From the NCBI RefSeq assembly GCF_039631295.1, contig NZ_JBDIVE010000008.1:1-64000 (forward strand): a DNA stretch of 64,000 nucleotides, in the 5' to 3' direction. Below the pieces are notes generated by a model, which made no database searches, had not been told where the DNA came from, and worked only from the letters and a program-made list of their open reading frames with translations. The translations under genes were made by a program, and so were the position numbers. The DNA comes from Viridibacterium sediminicola (lineage in GTDB: Bacteria; Pseudomonadota; Gammaproteobacteria; Burkholderiales; Rhodocyclaceae). Below, one piece after another: positions 34,340 to 43,783 of the stretch. Within the stretch, counting starts at the first letter, position 1; each line of letters starts with the position of its first letter.

Positions 34340-35866
34340 GCTTCTTCACTTTCTTGATCGTCCTGGAATGGTTCAGCCGTCTCATCCAGCGAAGCAGGTT
34401 CATCGGGTTGCGTGAGGTTGATTGTCCAGTCGCCGCTCCCTACCAGTGCCATGAACTGCATGGCTTCGCCAGCATTCTTCGCGCGAGCGGTTCGCCCGTC
34501 TGCGCTGGTGCTGTGTGTACTCGCGGTTTGGTCTACAGCATGCGCAACCACATCAACGTTTGCGGAGGGTTTTCCGGTGACAGCCGATACCACTTGCCAC
34601 CTGAGGCTGTAGGTCAAATCGAGCCCCGAGGCGGGGAGTTCGGGTAGTTCGGCTTCGGCTCGCCCACCCCCCCGCAAAGCTCTTGTTGGACGCATGCACC
34701 GTCAGCACCCCCGGACACTGCACCGTGATGTTCCCGCCCTCAATCGTGATCGCTGATCCACCTGCCACTGCCAGGTGAATCTTCTTCGGGCTCGCCACGT
34801 CGAGCTTTCCTGAGACGGAGACCATCTTCAGTTGCTCTTTGGCGGCGAGCGTCATCGCATCCGCCTGTGCCTGCGCTAGCACGGGGCCGCTGGCGGCGAT
34901 GGCTTTGAGGTGGCCGCTGCCTTTGGCGCTGCTGAGGACGCCCAGCGCCTGACCGGTGTGGATGCGCAGGTGGCTGGCCAGGGCGAAGTTGCTGTCTTGC
35001 CCGCTGGCCCAGGTGAGGGTTTCGCCGGCGGCCCATTGCAGGCTCTGGCCGGCGACCATGCCGAGTCCGCCCTTGGCGGCGAGGGTGAGGAGGGCGTCGG
35101 TGCTGTGCGGGATGGCGCCTTTGGCGCCATCAGGGGCTAGGGACGAGGGGCCAGGGTCTAGGGAATCGGCCTTGGCCATTCCGCCGACACTCTTGTGCTG
35201 CGCAGGCAGGGGCGCGGCTTCTTTGCTTAAGGCCGACTGATTTGCGCCAGCGCTGCCCCGGGCTGACGCGACGGCGACCGTCTTGTGCGTGGTGGCGATC
35301 TGGCTGGTGTTCTTCGTCAGCTCGCTCGCCTGTTTGAAGAGCGCGATCGCTGCGGTGGCGTCGCCGGCGGGTTCGCTCTGCGTCTTGTCCGGCGCATGGG
35401 CGATGCCCCAGGTGGTGAACAGTGCGCCGCGCGCCGCGCGCACCGCGCCGTAAGCATCGCTGCGCAGCTCGAAGCCGTCGCCCCGGTGGCTGCCACGATA
35501 GTTGTCGGCCTGATGGATGAGGTGGCCGAGGTTCAATTGCGTGCTCGCCTGCGTGGTCGCCAGCTGTATGCGTTGCTGGCCGTCGGTGTCGTCAAACACC
35601 AGCTGGCTGTAGCCGGCGTGGGCTTGATTGAATTCTGCAGACTTGAAGCCGGATAGCGCGCCGGCATTGCGCTGCGCACCGTAGGCGCTGGCCTCGCCGT
35701 GCCAGGCGGGGCTGTTGCCACCGGCGAGGTTGCCTTGCGCGGCAGGGCGGTGATCGGCCGCCTGCTTGAAGGCCGCTTCGCGCCCTTCGCCGCCACGCTC
35801 GCCCGGTGTCGGAGCAATGCCTCCATCGCCCTGACCATTGAACAGACTGCCCAGCACGATGGGGCG
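34336..35866 (-). pseudogene. vgrG: 5'-truncated and frameshifted vgrG (vgrG-5), orphan cassette carrier
   Basis: From 35,866 leftward the sequence matches vgrG-4 (PIVLGSLFNGQGDGG onward) through DUF2345 and the beta-helix (ITIEGGNITVQCPGVLTVHA). The base and OB domains are absent. Sequence upstream of 35,866 is unrelated. A run of seven C (34,667-34,673 on the plus strand) shifts the frame just after NKSFAGG. With one base removed, the protein continues through a tip domain (LTYSLRWQVVSAVTGKPSAN, STSADGRTARAKN) to a stop overlapping the LysM-effector ATG. The tip and the effector therefore remain a matched pair, although the carrier VgrG can no longer form a spike. Confidence 0.82.
34684..35866 (-). 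repeat. Duplicated vgrG segment, copy of 39,041-40,224
   Basis: About 1.18 kb closely matches the C-terminal half of vgrG-4 with a near constant offset of 4,358 bp and scattered substitutions. The breakpoint at 35,866/40,224 is sharp. Confidence 0.8.
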
Positions 35867-35934
35867 ATTACCGCACGAACTGCGCACTTACTCTGGACGA
35901 TCGTGGTGGGAACAGCATCGGGTGGCAAGGGTGG

Positions 35935-36105
35935 TTACTCGCCGCGTCGCTTTTGGTTGGACGCAAAGACATGCCCGCACAAATAGCGAATCGCATGATG
36001 TGGGGGGATGCGGATTGCCGATGTGCTGGCGGCTGCGAGCAGTTCCGGGGATGTCATGAGGCCAAGCAGGCCAAGTACAAGTGAGCGACGGAGTGCCGAG
36101 ATCAT
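35935..36105 (-). pseudogene. Truncated secreted protein, remnant of an effector-immunity module
   Basis: ATG 36105 overlaps the Tli4 stop (ATGA). A signal peptide (ISALRRSLVLGLLGLMTSPE, cleaved near LLAAA) is followed by about 30 residues ending NQKRRGE at a stop just before the vgrG breakpoint at 35,866. Fifty-six residues are too few for a usual periplasmic immunity or accessory protein, so the gene was probably cut when the orphan vgrG cassette was joined here. No family was recognised. Confidence 0.55.
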
Positions 36106-37013
36106 ACGGCCCCCGGGCGCAAGCGGATGGAATCGATCAGGGTATCCCACAGTTCGAGTGCTTCGTCGTCGTTCTTGAAGGACTGAGCATTGGTTTTATA
36201 GGCACTCTCGCTGACTTCGAGTTCGACATTAAGTTGTGGTTCGCTGAGCGATTGTGACTTGCCGGGCGCTTCCCACTTGAAGCCATAGCCGCGCTTGCCG
36301 TTCTGCGTTCCCGCTACCAAGATCTCTTCAGCCCAGATGGGTCCGACCGGGCGCTCGCGATTGCGCAGACGCGACAGACCGATGGCCATACCCAACATGC
36401 CAGTGACGATGCCACCGGCTCGCTGACGTAGGGTCTGTTCGACTTTTCCGATAACGAAGGAGGAGACCTCCAATGATGCATCTGGCTTATCCGCAAGCTG
36501 GATGACTAGCGACCAGCTTTCGTAGTTGAAGTCTTTATCTACAAGCAGCATTTCACCAGCGACGAAGCCGATTTCGGTTGGAATGATGCCGGGCGAGACA
36601 ACACGCCAATCCTGCATGCTCTGAAAATTTTCTACCACAACGCGCCGTTTGCTGGGGTCAAAATCCCCAGAGTACTTAATGGCTTTTTTTTCTGCCCGAA
36701 AATAACACTCATATCGATGTTGTATCTCAAAACCAGAGTCTGCCTGGGAAATCAGCATCTCGTTCCCTCCGGGATGGCTGATGCGTTCAATGAACATAGA
36801 GCCACGAGTTTCGTGCTTCATCGCACGAAGCTCAGCCTCGCGTTTTGAAACGATTCGCTCGAAGTCCGCTTGGTCGCGAATAAGAAATGCTTCGAAAGGC
36901 TGTCGAATGAATTTCCACTGAGCAATTAACTTCGCATCTACGGGCACGTCAAGAAGATGCCGTCCGATGGCATAGGTCTTCCAGCCTGGTTTCACGGTGA
37001 GTCCTTTCGTCAT
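36102..37013 (-). CDS. tli4: Tli4-like immunity protein
   Basis: The 303-residue protein starts at ATG 37013, overlapping the lipase stop (ATGA). Sequence features (YAIGRHLLDVPVDAKLIAQW, GSMFIERISHPGGNEMLISQ, YECYFRAEKKAIKYSGDFDP, WDTLIDSIRLRPGAV) and position fit the Tli4 family, which neutralises Tle4 phospholipases in the periplasm. No obvious signal peptide is seen at this start, so the route of export, if any, is unclear. The TIDSIR-like C-terminus resembles that of other Tli4 proteins as I recall them. Confidence 0.8.
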   Translation of the reverse strand: MTKGLTVKPGWKTYAIGRHLLDVPVDAKLIAQWKFIRQPFEAFLIRDQADFERIVSKREAELRAMKHETRGSMFIERISHPGGNEMLISQADSGFEIQHRYECYFRAEKKAIKYSGDFDPSKRRVVVENFQSMQDWRVVSPGIIPTEIGFVAGEMLLVDKDFNYESWSLVIQLADKPDASLEVSSFVIGKVEQTLRQRAGGIVTGMLGMAIGLSRLRNRERPVGPIWAEEILVAGTQNGKRGYGFKWEAPGKSQSLSEPQLNVELEVSESAYKTNAQSFKNDDEALELWDTLIDSIRLRPGAV

Positions 37014-38785
37014 TTCTGGTGCCATTGTGCTTGCTGAGCAATCTTGATGATGGCGTAGAGGCTGGCGAACAGCGCACGCTCATCGCCATAGCTCCCCTGA
37101 TGGTCGTAGCCAAAGCGGGTGTTACATTTGCCGGGATTGCCATGGCCGTGTGCAAAGCTCATGGTGACGCCGGCCTTGCCCGGGGCTGCGCCTGAGTAGA
37201 TTGGTACGGTGCCGTCGCCGGGGCAGTCGGGCTTGGCAATCCCAAGTTTCACCCCCGTGCTGGTGGTGAGCTCTCCATTTTGATCATCTTCCTGAATGAT
37301 GATCTTTGCTGGATCAAGTGTTGCGGCGCCTGTGCCTTCCCAGGCCACTTCGCCCCAGCTAAACAGATTTTGGCTGGCCAGAAAGCCCGTTCCAAAGAGC
37401 CCACCGGCTTGTTGTACGCTGTCGCGTTTGCCTTGTGCGCAGTAATGAGCGTAGGTCGGTGTTTTATATCTCTTCTCAATTGCCTTATGAAACTCTCGAA
37501 CTTTCATTATTGTTTTGTTTAATTCGCTCCGACCCAGGTTTGGGTCCTCTTTCGCTCCCTGTGGTACAAGGCCCGAGCTGCTGGCCTTCGGACTCACCAA
37601 CCCTTCATTTATCTCCGGCACCATGCCATACCATACAGGTGAGGTGTAAATCTCGTCGTAGGGGTTACCGGTTTTGGGTAGGGCGAGAATCTCTTGTCCG
37701 TTCTTGTCGCGAACCTTGAGCCATGGTTTGCCGTCGTTGTAGTCAGCTGTGGGGAGCAGCTCCAGCCCGCCTGGGGCCTGGCTGAGGATGGCGACCACAT
37801 CGGCAGCATTTCGGCCGAGGAACAGCTGTTCCGCACCTTCGAAGCCTGAGCGCATACGCTTGTAGGTGGCGGGGGCTCCGGTGGCGGGCTGCACGCCGTG
37901 CGAGACCCCCAGGACTTTGTCGCACTGATGGATTTCGGTCAGTGCGCGACTGACCATACCGCCCATTGAGTGCGTGACAACGATGACGCCTTCCGCGCGC
38001 GGGCGTGTGGGTTTCTTGCGCTGGATGCTGCACGCGGCGTTGCCTTTTCCGTCTGGGGTGTCTTTGACGGTGACCGTCTTGCCTTCGTTGTAGTAGGGCA
38101 GGATCACGTTTTCGATGTAGTCCTTGATCGCCGCGCCGGAGTCGCGGTTGCTTTGCAGCCAATTGTAGCCACCGGCCCAGACGTCGAACTGGTAATTCGC
38201 CGCATGCAGGATTTCAGTCTCGCTCAGTGGTGTGGCGCCGCTGCTGTTTGCACCCCAATCTGAGGGGGCGTCAGCACCGTGCTGGGCCGCCCAGCCCTGC
38301 AGCTTTGCTTTGCATTCTTTGAAATCAAAGATAGAGAGCTGATTGAGTTCGTGTTGCAGTTGTCCCAGAAAGGGGTGATAGCAGGAGCGCATCACGCTGC
38401 CCCAGCCGCGTGCCACCAGTACGTTCTCGGGCAGACCGCTGTCGCCTGTGTCAATGGGGCCGCGAGGGTCAATTTCAACGGCAGGCGTAGTAAGTTCTTC
38501 GGCGCGCTTTTCTGTGCTTTTGAAGGCGTAGCTAAAGAGCTGTCCGATCAAATCCATGGCGCCCGATGCATCTGAATTGGGCGGGCGCCATGCTTTTTTC
38601 TTGCTTCCTTTGCTGCGCAGATTAGTGCCCATGATGCCGGGCAGGAACAATACGGGAATGACATAGGGTTTAGCGAGAATAGTTTTTTCGCGCTGATCCT
38701 CAGCACTGGTGAGAGTGGTCTGTGCGACTTCATCGCCATTGGGCAGGGTTTGAGTGTGATGAATGACCGTGGTGTTTTCGCTCAT
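37010..38785 (-). CDS. tle4: Tle4-type T6SS phospholipase effector
   Basis: The 591-residue alpha/beta hydrolase carries IPVLFLPGIMGTNLRSKG (oxyanion region, near residue 45), the nucleophile elbow VVTHSMGGMVSRALTEIHQC (GxSxG variant HSMGG), a candidate acid in CPGDGTVPIYSGAA and a candidate catalytic His in RFGYDHQGSYGDERAL. This order matches Tle4 lipases, which attack membrane phospholipids in the target periplasm. It lies 17 bp after vgrG-4, whose variable tip probably loads it, and is followed by Tli4 with an ATGA overlap. Confidence 0.9.
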   Translation of the reverse strand: MSENTTVIHHTQTLPNGDEVAQTTLTSAEDQREKTILAKPYVIPVLFLPGIMGTNLRSKGSKKKAWRPPNSDASGAMDLIGQLFSYAFKSTEKRAEELTTPAVEIDPRGPIDTGDSGLPENVLVARGWGSVMRSCYHPFLGQLQHELNQLSIFDFKECKAKLQGWAAQHGADAPSDWGANSSGATPLSETEILHAANYQFDVWAGGYNWLQSNRDSGAAIKDYIENVILPYYNEGKTVTVKDTPDGKGNAACSIQRKKPTRPRAEGVIVVTHSMGGMVSRALTEIHQCDKVLGVSHGVQPATGAPATYKRMRSGFEGAEQLFLGRNAADVVAILSQAPGGLELLPTADYNDGKPWLKVRDKNGQEILALPKTGNPYDEIYTSPVWYGMVPEINEGLVSPKASSSGLVPQGAKEDPNLGRSELNKTIMKVREFHKAIEKRYKTPTYAHYCAQGKRDSVQQAGGLFGTGFLASQNLFSWGEVAWEGTGAATLDPAKIIIQEDDQNGELTTSTGVKLGIAKPDCPGDGTVPIYSGAAPGKAGVTMSFAHGHGNPGKCNTRFGYDHQGSYGDERALFASLYAIIKIAQQAQWHQK

Positions 38786-38802
38786 GGCTTAACCTGTATG
38801 GA

Positions 38803-41800
38803 TCAGTCGAGAACGCGCAGACTGACGCTCTCAAGAAACTCGCTTTTTTGCACCGGGGTCTTGCCGGTCGCGTCGGTTTTGACGCGTAGTTTGGAACCGT
38901 CGCCACGCGTGATTTCTACGGTCGCGTTTGCCAGGGGCGCGCCTGTGGAGGGATTACGGACCACGTAGGCGTCATCAAAACCGGTTGACTGAGGCAAGGC
39001 GTTCATCGCTTGGCTGTAGTTTTGCGGGCCACTGAACGACTTGTTACTGGCATGCACCGTGAGCACCCCCGGACACTGCACCGTGATGTTGCCGCCCTCG
39101 ATGGTGATGGCGGCACCGCCAGCAACGGCGAGGTGGATTTTCTTGGCGGAGGCGGCGAGGAATTTGCCGGAGACGGAGACCATCTTCAGCTGCTCCTTCG
39201 CTGCGAGGGTCATGGTGTCGGCTTGTGCCTGGGCGAGCACGGGGCCGCTGGCGGCGATGGCTTTGAGGTGGCCGCTGCCTTTGGCGCTGCTGAGGACGCC
39301 CAGCGCTTGACCGGTGTGGATGCGCAGGTGGCTGGCTAGGGCGAAGTTGCTGTCTTGCCCGCTGGCCCAGGTGAGGGTTTCGCCGGTGGCCCATTGCAGG
39401 CTTTGGCCGGCGACCATGCCGAGGCCGCCCTTGGCGGCGAGGGTGAGGAGGGCGTCGGTGCTGTGCGGGATGGCGCCTTTGGCGCCATCAGGGGCTAGGG
39501 ACGAGGGGCCAGGGTCCAGGGAATCGGCCTTGGCCATTCCGCCGACACTCTTATGTTGCGCAGGCAGGGGCGCGGCTTCTTTGCTTAAGGCCGACTGATT
39601 TGCGCCACCGCTGCCCTGGGCTGACGCGATGGCGACTGTCTTGTGCGTGGTGGCGATCTGGCTGGTGTTCTTTGTGAGCTCGCTCGCCTGTTTGAAGAGC
39701 GCGATCGCTGCGGTGGCGTCGCCGGCCGGTTCGCTCTGCGTCTTGTCGGGCGCATGGGCGATGCCCCAGGTGGTGAACAGTGCGCCGCGCGCCGCACGCA
39801 CCGCGCCGTAAGCATCGCTGCGCAGCTCGAAGCCATCGCCCCGGTGGTTGCCACGGTAGTTGTCGGACTGATGGATGAGGTGGCCCAGGTTCAATTGCGT
39901 GGCCGCTTGCGTGGTGGCCAGTTGCACGCGTTGCTGGCCGTCGGTGTCGTCGAAGACGAGCTGGCTGTAGCCGGCGTGGGGTTGATTGAATTCTGCAGAC
40001 TTGAAGCCGGACAGCGCGGCGGCATTGCGCTGCGCGCCGTAGGCGCTGGCCTCGCCGTGCCAGGCCGGGCTGTTGCCGCCGGCGAGGTTGCCTTGCGCGG
40101 CAGGGCGGTGATCGGCCGCCTGCTTGAAGGCTGCTTCGCGCCCTTCGACGCCACGCTCGCCCGGTGTCGGCACAACGCCCCCATCGCCCTGACCATTGAA
40201 CAGACTGCCCAGCACGATGGGGCGGTCGATATCGCCTTCGAGAAAGCCGACCAGCACCTCTTGCCCGATGCGCGGCACGAACTGCGCCCCGAGACCGGCG
40301 CCGGCGTAGCGGCTGGCGACGCGCAGCCAGGTGGTGTGGGGCGCGCCATGCTCGGCGCTACGTTGCCAGTGAAAGCGCACACGTATGCGGTGCAGCGCAT
40401 CGGTGTGGATTTCGCCAGCGGCGCCGGGCATGGTCTCGCCCTCGGGGCCGACGACGATGGCCGTCTGCACGCCGGGCGCCGTGGGGCGCGGATTGATGCG
40501 CAGGCCGGTCTCATCGATCAGTACCGGGCGCCACGGCACCGCGGCGCGCTGCGCTTCAAAATGGTTGGCATAACCGCGTGCGCGCGCCGCCTCGATCAGC
40601 CCGGCGGCGGCTTCGGGCAGCGCGTGGCTCACATCGCCCAGTGTCGTCGCAGCTTGGGTGAGCGACTTGGGCAGATTGTTGATGCCCGCGTGCTGCACGG
40701 CGAGCAGCAGGAAATGACGCGAAGCGTTGGCCGCCGAGGCTTCGAGTGCTTCGCTGCGCAGCGCCGCCTCCCGGTCAAGCGGGCTATTGCTGAGCACGAA
40801 GCGATGGCCGGGGCGGAAGCTGCGTACCGAGCCGGTGCCGGCAAAGCGCTTGTAGCGTGCTTCACGCGCCTCCTGCGCCAGGCGCACATAGCGTTCGGCC
40901 GCAGCGGCCGAGGCAAAGGCGTAGGCGCCGGGCACATCGTAGCTCTCCAGCTGGGGCGCATGTGCGCTGCCAAACTGGTGGGTGGTGGGCAGCGAGGCAC
41001 TGATCGCCGCCTTCGCTTTGTAATCCCATGACAAGGCGGTGGTGAGGGCGGCGGCGAGCACGCGCTCGCCACCAAAGGCGGTGATGGCGTCCTGCTCTTC
41101 CTGGCTGGCGGCGCGATGGAAGCGGATGCCAGAACCTCCGAGTGCATGAGCGGAAACTACATCCTCCGGCAACGAATCATTGGCCGAGAAGATCAGCAGG
41201 CTGTGGGCAGTTTCTGAGGCCAGTTCCACATCGGCACGCTCCACGAAGCAGTAACCCAGGCCTTCCTCGGCCAGCAGGCGGGTGACGAAGTCGAAGTCGG
41301 TCTCGCGGTACTGCACGCAGTAGCTGCGCACGGGCGCATCGGCCATGAAGGACTCGACGCCCTCGGCAAGCTGCCAGTGGGCACGCGGCGCATACGCCGA
41401 GAAGACCGCTTCGACGATCTCCAGCACCGTCTTGTCCTGGAAGACGCGGCAGTCGCTGCGTTGCGTGGCGAGCCACAGCCAGGGTACGACACGCAGGCGG
41501 TAACGGCTGAGGCTGCCATCGGCGGCGAGGCGCTCGACGCGGGATATGTAGCCGGAGCGGGCGAAATCGGCGCCGTCGGAGAGGCGTGTCATGAAGCGCA
41601 GCTGGCGGCCGACCAGGCTGTTGAGCGGGATGCCGGCATTGGACGACAGCACGATGATGTCGTAGGCATAGGGCGTGGAGAGCGCTTCCTGGCCGCTGAA
41701 GGCTTCGAGATTCAGCGCCCAGTCCGAACCGCCTTGCTCCAGCTCAAGGCGGTAGAGACGCGTGCTCGAATCGATGCCGAACAGATTCTCCAGCTGCGAA

Positions 41801-41889
41801 GCGAGGCGCTTGGCCAAAACGCTGGCGGCAGCCTCACCCAGACTGGCAGTAAGTCCGGCCGGAAGGGCGGTGTTGGCAGAGGTGCTCAT
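38803..41889 (-). CDS. vgrG: VgrG spike protein (TssI), vgrG-4
   Basis: Full-length VgrG of 1,028 residues: base domain (FSGQEALSTPYAYDIIVLSS, TDFDFVTRLLAEEGLGYCFV), OB-fold (RIRVRFHWQRS, ASRYAGAGLGAQFVPRIGQE, GDIDRPIVLGSLFNGQGDGG), DUF2345 region with helical insert, and beta-helix (ITIEGGNITVQCPGVLTVHA). The C-terminal tip (YVVRNPSTGAPLANATVEIT) is transthyretin-like and likely docks Tle4. A short repeat encodes the insert LDPGPSSLAPDG. The ATG overlaps the stop of the preceding membrane-protein gene (ATGA). Confidence 0.96.
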   Translation of the reverse strand: MSTSANTALPAGLTASLGEAAASVLAKRLASQLENLFGIDSSTRLYRLELEQGGSDWALNLEAFSGQEALSTPYAYDIIVLSSNAGIPLNSLVGRQLRFMTRLSDGADFARSGYISRVERLAADGSLSRYRLRVVPWLWLATQRSDCRVFQDKTVLEIVEAVFSAYAPRAHWQLAEGVESFMADAPVRSYCVQYRETDFDFVTRLLAEEGLGYCFVERADVELASETAHSLLIFSANDSLPEDVVSAHALGGSGIRFHRAASQEEQDAITAFGGERVLAAALTTALSWDYKAKAAISASLPTTHQFGSAHAPQLESYDVPGAYAFASAAAAERYVRLAQEAREARYKRFAGTGSVRSFRPGHRFVLSNSPLDREAALRSEALEASAANASRHFLLLAVQHAGINNLPKSLTQAATTLGDVSHALPEAAAGLIEAARARGYANHFEAQRAAVPWRPVLIDETGLRINPRPTAPGVQTAIVVGPEGETMPGAAGEIHTDALHRIRVRFHWQRSAEHGAPHTTWLRVASRYAGAGLGAQFVPRIGQEVLVGFLEGDIDRPIVLGSLFNGQGDGGVVPTPGERGVEGREAAFKQAADHRPAAQGNLAGGNSPAWHGEASAYGAQRNAAALSGFKSAEFNQPHAGYSQLVFDDTDGQQRVQLATTQAATQLNLGHLIHQSDNYRGNHRGDGFELRSDAYGAVRAARGALFTTWGIAHAPDKTQSEPAGDATAAIALFKQASELTKNTSQIATTHKTVAIASAQGSGGANQSALSKEAAPLPAQHKSVGGMAKADSLDPGPSSLAPDGAKGAIPHSTDALLTLAAKGGLGMVAGQSLQWATGETLTWASGQDSNFALASHLRIHTGQALGVLSSAKGSGHLKAIAASGPVLAQAQADTMTLAAKEQLKMVSVSGKFLAASAKKIHLAVAGGAAITIEGGNITVQCPGVLTVHASNKSFSGPQNYSQAMNALPQSTGFDDAYVVRNPSTGAPLANATVEITRGDGSKLRVKTDATGKTPVQKSEFLESVSLRVLD
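39041..40224 (-). repeat. Duplicated vgrG segment inside vgrG-4
   Basis: This is the partner of 34,684-35,866. Substitutions are spread along the block, so this duplication is older, or has been converted less recently, than the 3,053/9,410 pair. Confidence 0.8.
39488..39521. repeat. Intergenic-type GGGGCTAGGG repeat in vgrG-4
   Basis: A tract of GGGGCTAGGG/GAGGGGCCAGGG type units is read in frame as LDPGPSSLAPDG on the minus strand. The same tract lies in the truncated copy at 35,130-35,163, with one substitution (TCCAGGG versus TCTAGGG), so the insertion predates that duplication. Confidence 0.55.
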
Positions 41890-42830
41890 GGCGTCAGCTT
41901 GAGTGTATTGAGGAGTTTGTCGCCCGCTGCAGAAGCTTTCTCCTTGACCAGTTCGTTGGCCTTTTCATTGGCGCTATCGCTGAGTTGGCTGCGCGCGACC
42001 TGCAGGGCCGATGGCTGTTCAGATGTGTGCTGCGCTGTGCCAGGCGTTTCTGTACGGGTGTCGCCCGTCGCTTTACGGCTTGCGCTGGCAGGCATTGCGC
42101 TGGCTTTGCCCAGGGACTTGGCGGCGGGCGTGGTCATCAGCGCTTCGATGATCATCACGTCGGTATCGGCAGCGGCGCTGTGTTTGCCTGCCGGTGCTGC
42201 GTTCAGTGTGGCGAGCGGATTGCGTTTCTTGTCTTTGGCCGCGGCTTGAGCCGGCTCGGCTTTGCTGGCGGCCTTGCCTGCCTTCGCAGGTTTTCCTGTC
42301 TTTCCATGTGAGGCGCTCGCCTGATGCTTTTTTGCGGCGCTGCGGGCCGCGGGCGCCTGGAAGGCGGTATTGCCGATGGGCACCGTGACTGCGGGGGATT
42401 CGCTCAGGCTGCTGAGCGGATTGACGGGGCTGGCTTCAGGCGTGTTTTCCACCCGCGCCGGCAGGCCCGCGCCAGCAAGACTGTCATCGGATAGCTGTGC
42501 AGCGGATTGCGTCGCCGCGACGGGCGGCACAGCGGCTGGCGTGGTGTCTGCGTGCGGCGCTTCGGCCATATCGGTGGAAGGAGGGTTGTCGCGCCACACC
42601 AGTACGCTGAGGATGGCGATGAGCACCAGACTCAACAGCGCCAGCAGCAGCGCACCCTGGCTTTGCCAGTTCCGCTGCCGCGGGTCGGGCAGCTCGCTGG
42701 CCAGCGCGTCCAGCACGTTGATGTGAGCGGGGTCGGCCGCGCTGCCGGCGCGTGCGTCCGCTGGCCGCAGGAAGAGCTCGGGGCGGGCGCTGGCCTGGCG
42801 GGCTTGGGCGGGCATGTGTGAGTCGGTCAT
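41886..42830 (-). CDS. T6SS-linked single-pass membrane protein, function unknown
   Basis: The 314-residue protein has a cytoplasmic N-terminus with NVLDALASELPDPRQRNWQS, one membrane helix (GALLLALLSLVLIAILSVLV, about residues 59-78) and a long low-complexity Ala/Lys/Ser/Pro periplasmic region. Near the C-terminus is a short helical segment (SALQVARSQLSDSANEKANE). I recognise no domain. It lies between the OmpA/BON protein and vgrG-4 with an ATGA overlap to vgrG-4, inside the tssM-tagF operon, so a part in the envelope complex or in spike loading is plausible. This is context only. Confidence 0.7.
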   Translation of the reverse strand: MTDSHMPAQARQASARPELFLRPADARAGSAADPAHINVLDALASELPDPRQRNWQSQGALLLALLSLVLIAILSVLVWRDNPPSTDMAEAPHADTTPAAVPPVAATQSAAQLSDDSLAGAGLPARVENTPEASPVNPLSSLSESPAVTVPIGNTAFQAPAARSAAKKHQASASHGKTGKPAKAGKAASKAEPAQAAAKDKKRNPLATLNAAPAGKHSAAADTDVMIIEALMTTPAAKSLGKASAMPASASRKATGDTRTETPGTAQHTSEQPSALQVARSQLSDSANEKANELVKEKASAAGDKLLNTLKLTP

Positions 42831-42875
42831 GGTGTGTTTCGCTGATGTTGATTCAGGGCGTGAAGGGCTCTGGGC

Positions 42876-43778
42876 TCAGGGCTGAGCGATCAGCGCCGAC
42901 GGCGAGGCCGTGCTCAGCTGTCCGGCCGTGGCGGCCTCGGTGACGGCGATGCGGAACTCGATGCGCCGGTTACGCGCGCGTCCTTCGGGGCTGGCATTGC
43001 TGGCAATCGGCTCTGCGGCGCCCAGGCCCTTGGCCGAGAGCCGTTCGACGGCGACGTTGCGGCTGACCAGATAGCGCCGCACGGCATCGGCACGTGCTTG
43101 CGAGAGGATCAGGTTGGCCTCTGGATGGCCGGAGCTGTCGGTGTGGCCGATGATCTGGATGTTTTGCTTGCCCACGCGCTGGATGGCGCTCGCCATCTCG
43201 TCGAGAATCTGCGCGCCGCGTGGGGTGAGCTTGCTGGAGCCGGATTCGAATTCGATGATGCGCTCGGCCAGGGTGTTGTCGAGCAACTGCTGTTCGCCGG
43301 CGCCGACGCGCAAGCCGTTCTTCACCACCCAGGTCGGATTGAGCTGCGCGGCCAGCTTGCTGGCCAGTTGTTGGCGCGCCGCTTCGTTGCTGATCTCGCC
43401 GCGCACGACAATATTGTTGCCATCGACGCTCAGTGCGCCGGCGCTGACTTGCTGCAGCTCTGGGGTGAGCAGCTTTTGCACGTATTCCGACCAGTTGGCT
43501 GGCGCGACGACCTTGCCTACGCCAAGCTGGTCGAGCACGCGCTCGGCACCGTAGATGGCGCGCACTTTGGCCAGAATGGCCTGGCGCGTCGCTTCGTCGG
43601 GCACCGTACCGCTGACGATGACCGGCTTGGCCCCTGCATTGCCGGGCGGATTGGTGATCAGCCCTTGTGCCGCGGCCGGCCTGCCGCCGCTCAGCAGCAG
43701 GCTTGCGATGAGCAGCAGCGCGAGCAGATACAGCGGGCGTGATGAACGATGTGGGCGAAGGCGTGGCGTCGTCTGCAT
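42876..43778 (-). CDS. OmpA/BON-domain T6SS protein (TagL-like)
   Basis: The 300-residue protein starts at ATG 43778, giving an N-terminal hydrophobic segment (SRPLYLLALLLIASLLLSGG) that ends in a signal-like ATAQ-type site. Two BON-like modules follow (KPVIVSGTVPDEATRQAILA and NNIVVRGEISNEAARQQLAS). The C-terminal OmpA domain (IEFESGSSKLTPRGAQILDE, IQIIGHTDSSGHPEANLILS, ARADAVRRYLVSRNV, EGRARNRRIEFRI) binds peptidoglycan. It probably anchors the TssJLM complex to the wall, since TssL here lacks that domain. It lies 5 bp after tagF. Confidence 0.88.
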   Translation of the reverse strand: MQTTPRLRPHRSSRPLYLLALLLIASLLLSGGRPAAAQGLITNPPGNAGAKPVIVSGTVPDEATRQAILAKVRAIYGAERVLDQLGVGKVVAPANWSEYVQKLLTPELQQVSAGALSVDGNNIVVRGEISNEAARQQLASKLAAQLNPTWVVKNGLRVGAGEQQLLDNTLAERIIEFESGSSKLTPRGAQILDEMASAIQRVGKQNIQIIGHTDSSGHPEANLILSQARADAVRRYLVSRNVAVERLSAKGLGAAEPIASNASPEGRARNRRIEFRIAVTEAATAGQLSTASPSALIAQP

Positions 43779-43783
43779 GATGA

